Below, one piece after another: positions 55,150 to 64,000 of a DNA stretch of 64,000 bases. A model generated the notes under the pieces. That model was not told the DNA's origin. It saw only the letters and a list, made by a program, of their open reading frames with translations, and searched no databases. The DNA comes from Streptomyces luteolifulvus. GTDB taxonomy: Bacteria; Actinomycetota; Actinomycetes; Streptomycetales; Streptomycetaceae. Numbering within the stretch: the stretch's first letter is position 1; each line of letters starts with the position of its first letter. The stretch covers positions 1-64,000 of the forward strand of contig NZ_VZRB01000001.1 in NCBI RefSeq assembly GCF_008806595.1. The letters are read 5' to 3'. The position numbers and the translations under genes were made by a program.

Positions 55150-56163
55150 TCAGCCGCCCGTCAGGGGGCGGGCCGCGCCGCGCGTGACGCGTTCCGGGTG
55201 CGGCGGTCGGCGGCTGCCGGCCGGGGTGACCGGTGTGCGCTCCGAGCGGGCCGTGTGCGGTCCCGGGGCCAGGTAGACGGGGGCCCGCGATGAGCGGGCC
55301 ATGGCGACCGGCTCGGGCGCCGCGGAGTCGTCCTGGGGCGAGGCGAGCGGCGTGACGAGCACGGGCGCATCGACGGGGAAGGCCGGTGCCGGTGCCTTGC
55401 TGCCGCGCCGGGCACGCCAGCGGTCGCGCAGGTCGAAGATGCCGATCTCGGCGCGCGTGATCAGTGGCTCGAACCACGGGAGCGCCAGCAGGATCAGCAG
55501 CCCGGCGACCCAGCCGAGGATCACGTCGCTCAACCAGTGCGTGCCGAGGTAGACGGTGGCCATCCCCACGCCGAGCGAGGTCACCGCGGACACCGCGGAC
55601 AGCCAGCGGCGGGCTCTCGGCGTGGAGGCCAGATAGGCCAGAATTCCCCAGGTCACCACCGCGTTGGCGGTGTGGCCGCTGGGAAATATATCGCCGCCCA
55701 GACCCATCTCGTTGGAGCCGATGGTGGTGGCGTAGTGCGGTCCGAGACGGCCCATGCCGAGCTTGGCGGCGCCGACGGTGATGTTCAGCAGCAGCAGCGA
55801 GGTGGCGAGGGCCAGCAGCGGGCGCAGGGTGTGCTGCCGCCAGGAACGCCAGCCCAGCCAGGCCGCGATCATCACCGCGGTCGGGCCGCGCTGGCCGAGG
55901 ACGACGTAGTAGTCGACGAACCAGTGGATCTCCGACCACTGCTGGTACGGCCGGAAGAACATGACCTGCCAGTCGAGGCGGACCAGCCATGAGGTGATCA
56001 CCACGGCCCACACGACGGCCAGATAGAAGGCCAGGGTCGCGGACAACAGCACGACCCTGTGCCGGCTCATCTTCGGCACATCGATGTGGACCGGTCGTTC
56101 CGGCTCACGGTCCAGCCTGGCGAACACCCGGTCCAGACGGGTGAGGTTGCAATCGGTACGCAC
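55150..56163 (-). CDS. PAP2 superfamily membrane phosphatase
   Basis: 337 residues from ATG 56163. About six helices. Catalytic motifs: KLGMGRLGP (the KxxxxxRP box with Gly before Pro), GGDIFPSGHTANAVVTWG (PSGH) and VYLGTHWLSDVILGWVAG (the SRx5Hx3D region, as THWLSD). Family members hydrolyse phosphatidic acid or undecaprenyl pyrophosphate. The last ~90 residues are a Pro/Arg/Ala-rich cytoplasmic tail. Confidence 0.9.
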   Translation of the reverse strand: MRTDCNLTRLDRVFARLDREPERPVHIDVPKMSRHRVVLLSATLAFYLAVVWAVVITSWLVRLDWQVMFFRPYQQWSEIHWFVDYYVVLGQRGPTAVMIAAWLGWRSWRQHTLRPLLALATSLLLLNITVGAAKLGMGRLGPHYATTIGSNEMGLGGDIFPSGHTANAVVTWGILAYLASTPRARRWLSAVSAVTSLGVGMATVYLGTHWLSDVILGWVAGLLILLALPWFEPLITRAEIGIFDLRDRWRARRGSKAPAPAFPVDAPVLVTPLASPQDDSAAPEPVAMARSSRAPVYLAPGPHTARSERTPVTPAGSRRPPHPERVTRGAARPLTGG

Positions 56164-56255
56164 CCAATCGACGTTACAGCGAGTGAGCTCAGTTTCCCGG
56201 CGATTGCGCGGCTTTGTGATGACGATGTGATGTGGGATTCCTCTCAGTGAGAGGC

Positions 56256-56405
56256 CTATTTACGCTGATTCCACAATCCCCGGTCCGCGAGCCCTGCAAT
56301 TCCTTTGATCATCCTGGGTCTGGGTTTTATGGCGCTTATTAATTCGTTCACCAAATCATGGGGTGGAATTCTCCGGACGCTCACGCACGGTCCCGAGTCG
56401 ATCAT
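56256..56405 (-). CDS. Candidate 49-residue AT-rich small ORF with a TTA codon
   Basis: Starts at ATG 56405 in an ATGA overlap with the mannosyltransferase stop and ends at TAG 56256. The predicted peptide includes IKPRPRMIKGIAGLADRGLW and is basic. Codons are unlike the neighbours: TTA (56340-56342), three ATA and AGA. TTA needs the bldA tRNA. No ribosome site. It may be noncoding leader or a foreign remnant; real translation is uncertain. Confidence 0.35.
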   Translation of the reverse strand: MIDSGPCVSVRRIPPHDLVNELISAIKPRPRMIKGIAGLADRGLWNQRK

Positions 56406-57592
56406 GGGGGACCGGAGCCGTTCAGCCAGAACGCCCCGTACCCCGCCGAGACGACGGCGACGACGGCCACCACCAGCGCCGACCTGGGCGTACGCAGCCG
56501 GGCGAGGCCCAGCGCGAGGGGCAGCAGCAGCGGGAAGGCGGGCATCAGCAGGCGGGGTTTCGAGCCGAAGTAGCTCGACGCGCACAGCGCGAGCGCGGTC
56601 ACGACACCCGCGTACACCAGGAGCGGAAGCGGCTGGCGCTGCCTGACGCAGACGACGTACAGCCGGATCACCAGTGCGACCCCGGCGATCAGTCCCACGC
56701 CCGCCAGGGCCGACGGGAACGACGTGAACTTGTCGGCGACGAAGCGGGCGAACGCGTAACCGCCGTCGAAGCCGTTGCGCCAGCCCGCCTGGACGTCGAG
56801 ATAGCCGAGCGGGCCCTTGCCGGTGCGGTGGCCGACCCACAGCACATACCCGGCGGCGCCAAGGGGTGCGAGGAGCAGGCCGAACGCGCGCCGCGCGCCG
56901 TCCCTAGGGGCGCGCGCTGTGCTCTGCGCGCCGCCCGTGCGCGCTGTGCTTCGCTCTCGTACGAACGAGGCAATGCCCGCAGCCCACACTGCCGCAACCA
57001 CGGCGAGCCCCACGGGGCGGGTCAGACCGGCCAGCAGGGCCAGGCCGCCGGCCGTCAGCCACCGTCCGGTCAGGACCGCGTACAGCGACCAGGCGGCGAG
57101 CGCGGTGAACACAGACTCGCTGTACGCCATCGACTGCACGATCCCGACGGGCAGCACGGCCCACAGCAGGACGGCGCACACCCCCGCCCGGCTCCCGTAC
57201 ACGTGGTCCGCGACCGCGAAGATCCCCCAGGCCGCGGCGAGCGAGGCGAGCAGGGTGACGACGAAGCCCGCGTCGGCGTACGACAGCGGGCTCACGGCCG
57301 CCAGCATCCGCTCCAGCCACGGCAGCAGCGGGAAGAAGGCCAGATTGGAGTGGACGTCGCCGTTCGGGAGGCGCACCTCGTAGCCGTAGCCCAGTTCGGC
57401 GACCCGGGTGTACCAGAGCGCGTCCCAGCGGGCCGTGAGGAGGGTGTACGGGCTCTTGTCGCGCGCAGCGCTCCACAGGGCCAGGGCGAGCAGGCCGAGG
57501 GCGCGTACGGCCGCGTACCCGAGGAGGGCCGGGGCCGCCCGGCGCAGGGCCGTGGCACGGGGCGGCGCCGGGCGCGTCTCAAGAGCGGTCAC
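56402..57592 (-). CDS. Membrane mannosyltransferase, PIG-V-like
   Basis: 396 residues from GTG 57592 (VTALETRPAPPR). An N-terminal luminal loop after helix 1 has ARWDALWYTRVAELGYGYEV (the RWDA-W-Y motif of dolichyl-phosphate-mannose-using PIG-V proteins), then FFPLLPWLERMLAAVSPLSY and MAYSESVFTALAAWSLYAVL. About nine helices follow. It would transfer a sugar from a lipid donor outside the membrane to a glycolipid or protein. The start at 57694 is less likely (no family homology in the extension). Confidence 0.88.
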   Translation of the reverse strand: MTALETRPAPPRATALRRAAPALLGYAAVRALGLLALALWSAARDKSPYTLLTARWDALWYTRVAELGYGYEVRLPNGDVHSNLAFFPLLPWLERMLAAVSPLSYADAGFVVTLLASLAAAWGIFAVADHVYGSRAGVCAVLLWAVLPVGIVQSMAYSESVFTALAAWSLYAVLTGRWLTAGGLALLAGLTRPVGLAVVAAVWAAGIASFVRERSTARTGGAQSTARAPRDGARRAFGLLLAPLGAAGYVLWVGHRTGKGPLGYLDVQAGWRNGFDGGYAFARFVADKFTSFPSALAGVGLIAGVALVIRLYVVCVRQRQPLPLLVYAGVVTALALCASSYFGSKPRLLMPAFPLLLPLALGLARLRTPRSALVVAVVAVVSAGYGAFWLNGSGPP

Positions 57593-57839
57593 GCGCCCGA
57601 TTATCGACGGCTCACGGAACCGGCCGGCCCGCCGGGGCGTGCTCGCAGGGGGGTGGCGTACGTCACACTGTCCACACTCTGAGAGGTCCGCCACTGGGTA
57701 ACGGAACGAACTCGCGTAACCTGGCGTGTCACTCGCCTTCGCTGCGTGGGCCGGAGACCCCGCTCCTCTCCGGCCGAGTCACGGGACGTCCCCGCCCGTG
57801 GGCCCGCCGAACGCGAGGGAACATCTGGGAGGTACGTAC

Positions 57840-59438
57840 ATGTCCGGGACGACCACGGCCGCTGTGCTGCGCCGTCGGGCGGCCGGGGCCGGTGCCAACC
57901 GCTGGGTCGTCCTTGTGGTGCTCTGTGCCAGCCTGCTCCTCGTCGCCCTCGACGCGACCGTGCTGCACGTGGCGGTGCCCGCCGTCACCGAGGACCTCAA
58001 GCCCGGCGCGATAGAGCTGCTCTGGATCGTCGACATCTATCCGCTCGTCTGCGCGTCGCTGCTGATCCTCTTCGGCACGCTCGGCGACCGGGTCGGCCGC
58101 AGACGCGTTCTGCTTCTCGGATACGCCCTGTTCGGCGTCGCATCCGGAATGGCGGCGCTCGCGCAGGACCCCCATGTACTGATCCTGGCGCGGGCACTGC
58201 TCGGCGTCGGCGGCGCGATGATCATGCCCGCGACGCTGTCGATCCTCCGCCAGGTCTTCCCCGACCGGCGGGAGCGGGCGCTCGCCATCGGTATCTGGAG
58301 CGCGGTGGCCGCCGTGGGCGCGGCGGTCGGACCGCTGCTCGGCGGCTTCCTCCTCGAGCACTTCTGGTGGGGCTCGGTGTTCCTCGTGAACATCCCGCTG
58401 ATGCTGATCAGCCTGCCCGTGGGGCGGCTGCTGCTGCCCGAGTCGCGAGGGAGGGGCGACGGCCCCTGGGACGTGGTCGGCGCCCTGATGGCGGCGGCCG
58501 GGCTCTTCGGCGTGGTGCTGGGCGTGAAGCGGCTCGGCGGCGGGGAGCTGGGCGGTTTCACCGTGCTGCCGCTGGTGGTGGGCGCAGTACTGCTCGTTCT
58601 GTTCGTACGGCGGCAGCGGGGCCGTGCGCACCCCTTGGTGGACCTGCGGATGTTCGCCCGGCCGGCGTTCAGCACGTCCGTCGGGTGCATCGTGCTGGCG
58701 ATGCTGGCGCTGGTCGGGCTGGAGCTGATCGCGGCGCAGTATCTCCAGCTCGTGCTGGGGCTGTCACCGTTGGAGACCGGACTGCGGCTGCTGCCGCTGA
58801 CGATCGCGGCGATGGCGGCGGGACTGGCCGGGGCGCAGATGCTGCGGCGGTTCGGGCCGCGGCGGATGGTCTGCATCGGGTTCTGTCTGACGGCCGCGTC
58901 GGTCGTGCTGCTCACGGCGATGGGCGGTGAGGACAACGCCGGCCTGCTGCTGTCCGGGTTCGTGCTGCTGGGCTTCGGACTGGAGACCACGCTGTTCGGC
59001 GCGTACGAGTCGATGCTGAGCGAGGCTCCGGCGGAGCAGGCGGGCGGGGCCGCGGCGATCGGCGAGACCTCCTACCAGCTGGGGGCGGGCATCGGGATCG
59101 CGCTTCTCGGGAGTGTGATGAACGCGGCGTACGCGCCCGGGCTGACGGCCGTGCCGGGGGTGCCGGCGTCGGCGTCGAACGCGGCGGGGCACTCGCTGGG
59201 GGAGGCGTACGGGGTTGCCGGGCGGCTCGGGGGGTCGGCGGGGGTGGCCCTGCGGCGGGCCGCGAAGGATTCCTTCGTCCATGGGCTGCATGTGACGTTG
59301 CTGGTGAGCGCGGGGCTGTTGCTGCTGGGGGCGGTGATGGCGCTGCGGTTGCCGCGGGTGATGCAGTGCGAGGTGCCTGCGGCGGAAGTGGAGATTCCTG
59401 CGCCGCGGAAGGTTGCCGAGTCCCGCGTCTCTGCTTGA
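57840..59438 (+). CDS. MFS efflux transporter, DHA2 family (14 helices)
   Basis: 532 residues from ATG 57840 with GGGAGG 8 nt upstream. VALDATVLHVAVPAVTEDLK (motif D1), LFGTLGDRVGRRRVLLLGYA (motif A) and LARALLGVGGAMIMPATLSI; motif C-like IWSAVAAVGAAVGPLLGG. Close in type to SmvA/QacA drug exporters. Upstream, two GTAAC repeats (57697, 57716) are noticed. No adjacent regulator. Confidence 0.92.
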   Translation: MSGTTTAAVLRRRAAGAGANRWVVLVVLCASLLLVALDATVLHVAVPAVTEDLKPGAIELLWIVDIYPLVCASLLILFGTLGDRVGRRRVLLLGYALFGVASGMAALAQDPHVLILARALLGVGGAMIMPATLSILRQVFPDRRERALAIGIWSAVAAVGAAVGPLLGGFLLEHFWWGSVFLVNIPLMLISLPVGRLLLPESRGRGDGPWDVVGALMAAAGLFGVVLGVKRLGGGELGGFTVLPLVVGAVLLVLFVRRQRGRAHPLVDLRMFARPAFSTSVGCIVLAMLALVGLELIAAQYLQLVLGLSPLETGLRLLPLTIAAMAAGLAGAQMLRRFGPRRMVCIGFCLTAASVVLLTAMGGEDNAGLLLSGFVLLGFGLETTLFGAYESMLSEAPAEQAGGAAAIGETSYQLGAGIGIALLGSVMNAAYAPGLTAVPGVPASASNAAGHSLGEAYGVAGRLGGSAGVALRRAAKDSFVHGLHVTLLVSAGLLLLGAVMALRLPRVMQCEVPAAEVEIPAPRKVAESRVSA

Positions 59439-59573
59439 CGGGGTTCGCTCTCTCTCCCCTTCCCGCGCACCGGCGCCGGGTGGGGTACTGGACGTGGAGG
59501 AGACCGCGTCGTAGCGTCGGGCCGGTAGTGGTGATTAGCGGTGCTAGTTTCAGTTGTGTCGGAGGGTTGTGCC

Positions 59574-60764
59574 ATGTCCGCCTCGTCGAAGCTCCCCCCG
59601 TTCGACCCCGCCGACCCGCTCGGTGTCGACGAGTTGCTGGAGCCCGAGGATCTTGCGATCCGTGGCACCGTGCGGGAGTGGGCCGCGGACCGTGTGCTGC
59701 CGTATGTCGCCGAGTGGTACGAGAAGGGCGAGCTGCCCGGTATCCGTGAACTCGCCCGGGAACTGGGCGGCATCGGTGCGCTCGGGATGTCGCTCAGCGG
59801 GTACGGATGCGCCGGCGCCAGCGCCGTGCAGTACGGGCTGGCGTGCCTGGAACTCGAGGCCGCCGACTCCGGGATCCGCTCCCTCGTCTCCGTGCAGGGC
59901 TCCCTGGCCATGTACGCCATCCACCGGTTCGGCTCCGAGGAACAGAAACAGCAGTGGCTGCCGCGCATGGCCGCCGGTGAGGTCATCGGGTGCTTCGGGC
60001 TGACCGAGCCCGATCACGGCTCCGACCCGGCCGCGATGCGGACGCATGCCAAACGCGATGGGGACGACTGGGTCCTCAACGGGCGCAAGATGTGGATCAC
60101 CAACGGTTCCGTGGCCGGGGTGGCCGTCGTCTGGGCGCGGACCGACGACGGGATCCGCGGGTTCGTGGTGCCCACCGACAGTGCCGGGTTCTCCGCGCCC
60201 GAGATCAAGCACAAGTGGTCGCTGCGCGCCTCCGTCACCAGCGAACTCGTCCTCGACGACGTCAGGCTGCCCGCCGAGGCCGTATTGCCCGACGTGGTCG
60301 GACTCAAGGGCCCGCTCAGCTGTCTCTCCCACGCCCGCTACGGCATCGTCTGGGGAGCCATGGGGGCGGCGCGTTCCTGCTTCGAGGCCGCGCTCGACTA
60401 CGCGAAGTCGCGGGAGCAGTTCGGGCGGCCCATCGGCGGCTTCCAGCTCACCCAGGCCAAACTCGCCGACATGGCCCTCGAACTGCACAAGGGGATCCTG
60501 CTCGCCCACCATCTGGGGCGCCGTATGGACGCCGGGCGCCTGCGTCCCGAGCAGGTCAGCTTCGGCAAGCTCAACAACGTGCGCGAGGCCATCGACATCT
60601 GCCGTACGGCCCGGACCATCCTCGGGGCCAACGGGATCTCGCTCGAATACCCCGTGATGCGGCACGCGACCAACCTCGAGTCGGTGCTCACCTACGAGGG
60701 CACCGTCGAGATGCACCAGCTCGTGCTGGGCAAGGCGCTCACCGGACTCGACGCCTTCCGGTGA
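59574..60764 (+). CDS. Acyl-CoA dehydrogenase, glutaryl-CoA dehydrogenase type
   Basis: 396 residues from ATG 59574 with GGAGGG upstream. FAD/substrate signatures VIGCFGLTEPDHGSDPAAMR, WVLNGRKMWITNGSVAGVAV, EQFGRPIGGFQLTQAKLADM and the catalytic Glu in LTYEGTVEMHQLVLGKALTG. The overall pattern best fits glutaryl-CoA dehydrogenases, which form crotonyl-CoA in lysine/tryptophan catabolism. Isolated on the plus strand; convergent with sflA. Confidence 0.92.
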   Translation: MSASSKLPPFDPADPLGVDELLEPEDLAIRGTVREWAADRVLPYVAEWYEKGELPGIRELARELGGIGALGMSLSGYGCAGASAVQYGLACLELEAADSGIRSLVSVQGSLAMYAIHRFGSEEQKQQWLPRMAAGEVIGCFGLTEPDHGSDPAAMRTHAKRDGDDWVLNGRKMWITNGSVAGVAVVWARTDDGIRGFVVPTDSAGFSAPEIKHKWSLRASVTSELVLDDVRLPAEAVLPDVVGLKGPLSCLSHARYGIVWGAMGAARSCFEAALDYAKSREQFGRPIGGFQLTQAKLADMALELHKGILLAHHLGRRMDAGRLRPEQVSFGKLNNVREAIDICRTARTILGANGISLEYPVMRHATNLESVLTYEGTVEMHQLVLGKALTGLDAFR

Positions 60765-60782
60765 TCCGGGTCGACCCCGCGG

Positions 60783-60811
60783 GAGGCAGGGCCGGCGAGC
60801 GGCCCTGCCTC
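60783..60811. terminator. Terminator overlapping the sflA stop codon
   Basis: GAGGCAGGGCC pairs with GGCCCTGCCTC (perfect 11 bp, 7-nt loop). Its right arm covers the sflA stop (60810-60812), so the hairpin serves the acyl-CoA dehydrogenase gene on one strand and sflA on the other. Confidence 0.75.
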
Positions 60812-61247
60812 AGCTCTGGTTGAAGAACCCGTCCGTCCGGTGCGGCGCCGGGTCCCCGTTGACGATCTCCGTGTCGGCCGGGGTCAGCAGGAACACACGG
60901 TTGGACACCCGGTCGATCGAACCGCGCAGGCCGAAGATCAGCCCGGCCGCGAAGTCGACCACGCGCTTGGCGTCGGAGGCCTCCATGGCCGTGAGGTTCA
61001 TGATGACGGGAACCCCGTCCCGGAACATCTCGCCGATGGCGCGCGCGTCCCGGAAGCTGTCCGGGGTGACCGTGCCGATCCTGCGGCCCTTCTCCTCGGC
61101 GACGTCCGTGGCCACCTTGACCCGCGGATCGGTGACCCAGGCCTCCCCGGGCTCGGTCCCTTCGGAGTAGTCGTCGTCGTAGTAACGCTCGTCATCGTTG
61201 TCGTCAACGAGGCCAAGCCAGGCACTTGCCTTGCGTACCGATCCCAT
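60810..61247 (-). CDS. sflA: SepF-like cell division protein SflA
   Basis: 145 residues from ATG 61247. N-terminal amphipathic helix [20 protein letters not shown], an acidic Tyr/Asp linker, then the SepF core [40 protein letters not shown] and [20 protein letters not shown]. It is a SepF paralogue rather than the dcw-cluster SepF; locus context matches S. coelicolor SCO1749 (SflA). Such proteins influence septation and polar growth. The paralogue assignment is from synteny memory. Confidence 0.85.
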   Translation of the reverse strand: MGSVRKASAWLGLVDDNDDERYYDDDYSEGTEPGEAWVTDPRVKVATDVAEEKGRRIGTVTPDSFRDARAIGEMFRDGVPVIMNLTAMEASDAKRVVDFAAGLIFGLRGSIDRVSNRVFLLTPADTEIVNGDPAPHRTDGFFNQS

Positions 61248-61546
61248 GGACGCCTCCTCTCACAGCGGTCTCTTCTGCGTTCCGCGTCCCTATGGTCATC
61301 CATGATGCGGACGGCGCGCCAAGTGGATAGACGCCGCGCGGGGGGTTTGTGACGGTACTGGTGCACAGCGAATTCGTCGAGAGTCCGTGTGTCCCAAGGG
61401 TCGTGCCTCAAACGGCTGCTGACTGTGAGTGAAATATGATTCTTGTCGGCGTATGGGTGACGGTCGGAGCGTACGGGTGAACGGAGGGTCGGTACGATGC
61501 GGCAGCTCACCTGAGTTCAACACCGTACGCACCACGGGGGATCGTC
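61248..61546. other. Intergenic region between sflA and the DUF5685 gene
   Basis: 299 bp. A TATGAT at 61434-61439 is a good -10 box for the plus strand but lacks a clear -35; TACGAT at 61494 is another candidate. The minus-strand sflA promoter is not evident. No gene seen. Confidence 0.4.
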
Positions 61547-62734
61547 GTGTTCGGAATCGTCAGGCCCTGTCGTCACCGGCTCTCGGAGAGCCTCAAGGTC
61601 CAGTGGATGGCGCATTTGTGCGGGCTGTGCCTTGCGCTGCGCGGCGATCACGGGCAGTTCGCGCGGGTGGTGACCAACTACGACGGGCTTCTCATATCCG
61701 TTCTGACGGAGGCTCAGACGGATCTTCGGACGGGAAAGGAAGGCGGAGGGCGGCGTACCGCCGGGCCCTGTCCGCTGCGCGGAATGCGTACCGCCTCGGT
61801 CGCTCACGGTGAGGGCGCCCGGCTCGCGGCCGCCGTCTCGCTCGTGCTCGCCTCCGCCAAGGTGCGCGACCATGTCGCCGACGGGGACGGGCTGCTGGCC
61901 CGCAGGCCGGTGGCGCTCGCGGCGCGCCGGGTCGCAGCGAGCTGGGGGAAGGCGGGGGAGCGGACCGGTCTGGACGTCGGGTTCGACACCGCCGTGCTCG
62001 TCGACGCCGTGGACCGGCAGCTCGGCATCGAGTCGCTCGCCGGGCCCGGGACGGGGATCCTGACCGTCACCGAGCCGACCGAGACCGCGACGGCCGCGGC
62101 TTTCGCGCACACCGCCCTCCTGGCCGGACGGCCGGGCAACGCCGAGCCGCTCGCCGAGGCCGGGCGTCTGTTCGGACGGCTCGCGCACCTGCTGGACGCC
62201 GTGGAGGACCGGGAAGCCGACGCCGCGTCAGGTGCATGGAACCCGCTTACGGCGACCGGTACCCCGCTCACCGAGGCCCGGCGGCTCGCGGACGACGCGC
62301 TGCACGGGATACGGCTCGCCCTGCGCGAGGTGGAGTTCACGGACGGCAGGCTGGCGCATCTGCTGCTCGCGCACGAGCTGCGGAACTCGGTGGACCGGGC
62401 CTTCGGCACGAGCTCGTGCTCGCACCGCCCCGAGGCGTACGGGCCGCCGCCGGGCAACCCGTACGCCCCCTCGGGTCCCGGCGGCCCGCCGCTGCCCCCT
62501 GAGCCGCCCCGCCGCGACCGGCGTGGTCTGCTCGCCGGGTGCCTCGTGTGGGCGGGGCTCGCCTGTACGTGCCAGATGTGCTGCGGCGAGTACGACGACC
62601 CGTGGAGCCGGGAGCGCAGGGAGGGCCTTTGCCGGCAGTGCGACTGCGACTGCAGCGGGTGCGGTGACTGCTGCAACTGCTGCGATTGCTGCGGGAACTG
62701 CTGCGACGGGTGTGATTGCGGCTGCGACTGCTGA
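61547..62734 (+). CDS. DUF5685 family protein with Cys-rich C-terminal tail
   Basis: 395 residues from GTG 61547. N-terminus MFGIVRPCRHRLSESLKVQW followed by MAHLCGLCLALRGDHG is the family hallmark, with Cys25-x-x-Cys28 and an added Cys8. The middle is Ala/Leu-rich and helical. After a Pro-rich linker and a hydrophobic segment (GCLVWAGLACTCQMCC), the last 34 residues hold 17 cysteines in CC, CDC and CNCC patterns with Asp and Gly, resembling a metallothionein or metal-cluster scaffold. Function unknown; metal binding is inference. Confidence 0.85.
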   Translation: MFGIVRPCRHRLSESLKVQWMAHLCGLCLALRGDHGQFARVVTNYDGLLISVLTEAQTDLRTGKEGGGRRTAGPCPLRGMRTASVAHGEGARLAAAVSLVLASAKVRDHVADGDGLLARRPVALAARRVAASWGKAGERTGLDVGFDTAVLVDAVDRQLGIESLAGPGTGILTVTEPTETATAAAFAHTALLAGRPGNAEPLAEAGRLFGRLAHLLDAVEDREADAASGAWNPLTATGTPLTEARRLADDALHGIRLALREVEFTDGRLAHLLLAHELRNSVDRAFGTSSCSHRPEAYGPPPGNPYAPSGPGGPPLPPEPPRRDRRGLLAGCLVWAGLACTCQMCCGEYDDPWSRERREGLCRQCDCDCSGCGDCCNCCDCCGNCCDGCDCGCDC

Positions 62735-62973
62735 GCCGTCCGTCCCTTCGGCTCCGGCGGCGAGACCCGTCCGAAGTGGCCTTTTCGCGCAGTTCGTTCA
62801 AAAGTTGACGGCCGAAAGGTGCCCTTGCGCCGACCGGCCGTCCGGCTGCATATTCCCCTCAGCGCTTGTCAGGGGCACGGCAAGTTCGGAATCCGGGCGA
62901 CCGGTCTCTGGCTGCGCCTCACGGGCCCAACCCCACCAATGGGCCCCCGACTTCCCATGTGGAGGAACGAAAA

Positions 62974-63876
62974 GTGAGGATCAAGCGCACCACTCCCCAC
63001 AGCGGTATCACGAGACGGACCCGGCTGATCGCCGTATCCACCGGCCTCGTGGCCACCGCAGCGATCGCGGTCCCGAGCGCGAGCGCGTCCGACGTCACCA
63101 CGTTCAGCGCCACCCAGCTCAAGAGCGCAAGCAGCTCCGTGCTCAAGGCCGACATCGCGGGCACCGCGTGGGCCGTCGACAGCAAGACCGACCGGGTCGT
63201 CGTCACCGTCGACAGCACGGTCTCCAAGGCCGAGATCGCGAAGATCAAGGAGCAGGCCGGCGCCAACGCGGGCGCGCTCACGATCAAGCGGACCCCGGGC
63301 ACGTTCAACAAGCTGATCTCCGGCGGCGACGCCATCTATGCGAGTAGCTGGCGTTGCTCCCTGGGCTTCAACGTCCGCAGCGGCAGCACCTACTACTTCC
63401 TGACCGCGGGTCACTGCACCGACGGCGCGGGCACCTGGTGGTCGAACTCGGGGCGCACCACGACGCTCGGCACCACGGCGGGCTCCAGCTTCCCGACGAA
63501 CGACTACGGCATCGTCCGCTACACGAACTCCTCCGTGACCAAGTCCGGCACCGTCGGCAGCGTCGACATCACCAGCGCCGCCACCCCGAGCGTGGGCACC
63601 ACCGTCTACCGGCGAGGCTCCACCACCGGTACCCGCAGCGGCCGGGTCACCGCCCTGAACGCGACCGTCAACTACGGCGGCGGCGACATCGTCTACGGCA
63701 TGATCCAGACCACGGTCTGCGCCGAGCCCGGCGACTCCGGCGGTCCGCTGTACTCCAACAGCGGCATCGCCTACGGCCTGACCTCCGGCGGCAGCGGCAA
63801 CTGCACCTCCGGCGGCACGACCTTCTTCCAGCCCGTCGTGGAGGCACTGAACGCCTACGGCGTCAGCGTCTACTAG
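62974..63876 (+). CDS. Secreted S1A serine protease, streptogrisin-like
   Basis: 300 residues from GTG 62974 with GGAGG 8 nt upstream. Signal peptide to ~A38; propeptide to residue 114; mature enzyme begins [18 protein letters not shown] at 115 (186 residues, the usual size of streptogrisin A/B). Triad His147 (TAGHCT), Asp177 (NDYGIV) and Ser255 (GDSGGP), with disulfides implied by Cys128/Cys148 and Cys249/Cys273-type pairs. Extracellular chymotrypsin-like protease. Confidence 0.95.
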   Translation: MRIKRTTPHSGITRRTRLIAVSTGLVATAAIAVPSASASDVTTFSATQLKSASSSVLKADIAGTAWAVDSKTDRVVVTVDSTVSKAEIAKIKEQAGANAGALTIKRTPGTFNKLISGGDAIYASSWRCSLGFNVRSGSTYYFLTAGHCTDGAGTWWSNSGRTTTLGTTAGSSFPTNDYGIVRYTNSSVTKSGTVGSVDITSAATPSVGTTVYRRGSTTGTRSGRVTALNATVNYGGGDIVYGMIQTTVCAEPGDSGGPLYSNSGIAYGLTSGGSGNCTSGGTTFFQPVVEALNAYGVSVY

Positions 63877-63902
63877 GACGGGACCCCGGCCCCATGAAGC
63901 GC

Positions 63903-63931
63903 GCCCCCGCACGCAACCGTCGTGCGGGGGC
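63903..63931 (+). terminator. Protease gene terminator
   Basis: Perfect 11-bp stem GCCCCCGCACG / CGTGCGGGGGC, 7-nt loop, 26 nt after the stop. No T tract. Bases 63932-64000 show nothing recognisable. Confidence 0.8.
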
Positions 63932-64000
63932 TCGCCCTTGTCCAGGTGCCGGAGTTACCGTCTAAGGGCAGGCAGTACTCCCCTGCAATACGCCCACTTC

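Overview
The window is high-GC chromosomal DNA from an actinomycete, almost certainly Streptomyces. Reasons: strong G/C third-position bias, frequent GTG starts with GTGA/ATGA overlaps, a DtxR/DmdR-type iron box, several likely leaderless transcripts with TAGCGT or TAGGCT -10 boxes, a copy of the common Streptomyces intergenic repeat, and a SepF-like gene beside a streptogrisin-type protease. I saw no transposase, integrase, tRNA, CRISPR array or prophage.

Layout. 1-355: end of an rRNA operon (23S 3' end, 5S, terminator). 395-8377: RDD/RGG-rich TPR protein, DUF1015 protein, HAD phosphatase, iron-regulated siderophore permease operon, SCP2-like protein. 8433-14204: tlyA-nadK-recN followed by an MraY-like membrane protein and a GT4 glycosyltransferase. 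14239-19355: PucR regulator, FAD oxidoreductase and GH15 glycosidase, all on the minus strand. 19836-30811: pyrG, Nudix hydrolase, STAND/TPR protein, ald, then parA-RHH-scpA-scpB-rluB. This order (tlyA, nadK, recN, pyrG, Nudix, parA, scpA, scpB, rluB, later cmk, der) is the conserved actinobacterial backbone also seen in Mycobacterium.

30938-37480: accessory block with a SigG-like ECF sigma factor coupled to a mycothiol-dependent-isomerase-fold protein, an MFS exporter, a NrtR-like Nudix regulator coupled to an ADP-ribosylglycohydrolase behind a perfect operator palindrome, and a minus-strand trio of secreted protein, membrane protein and Rieske lipoprotein. 37726-42177: aroH-tyrA, cmk-plsC-like-der. 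42238-44688: two conserved hypothetical genes and an Rpf/LysM muralytic enzyme with a Crp-like site and a structured leader of about 160 nt.

44773-50524: a divergent branched-chain-amino-acid-type ABC transporter whose two permeases and one ATPase are fused in a single 886-residue protein, with an MTB12-like lipoprotein and a LivK-type binding protein on the other side. 50539-54376: epoxide hydrolase and WYL regulator flanking a perfect 9-bp inverted repeat, then an orphan ctaD that overlaps the regulator tail to tail. 54803-63931: I78 inhibitor, PAP2 phosphatase, PIG-V-type mannosyltransferase, MFS exporter, glutaryl-CoA-type dehydrogenase, sflA, a DUF5685 protein with a cysteine-rich tail, and a secreted serine protease.

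Lead candidates for undescribed biology are the ParA/ribbon-helix-helix/ScpAB operon, the Rieske membrane trio, the fused Liv transporter module, the NrtR-ADP-ribosylglycohydrolase unit, the Rpf leader and the Cys-rich DUF5685 tail. Functions were assigned by reading motifs; no database search was run.
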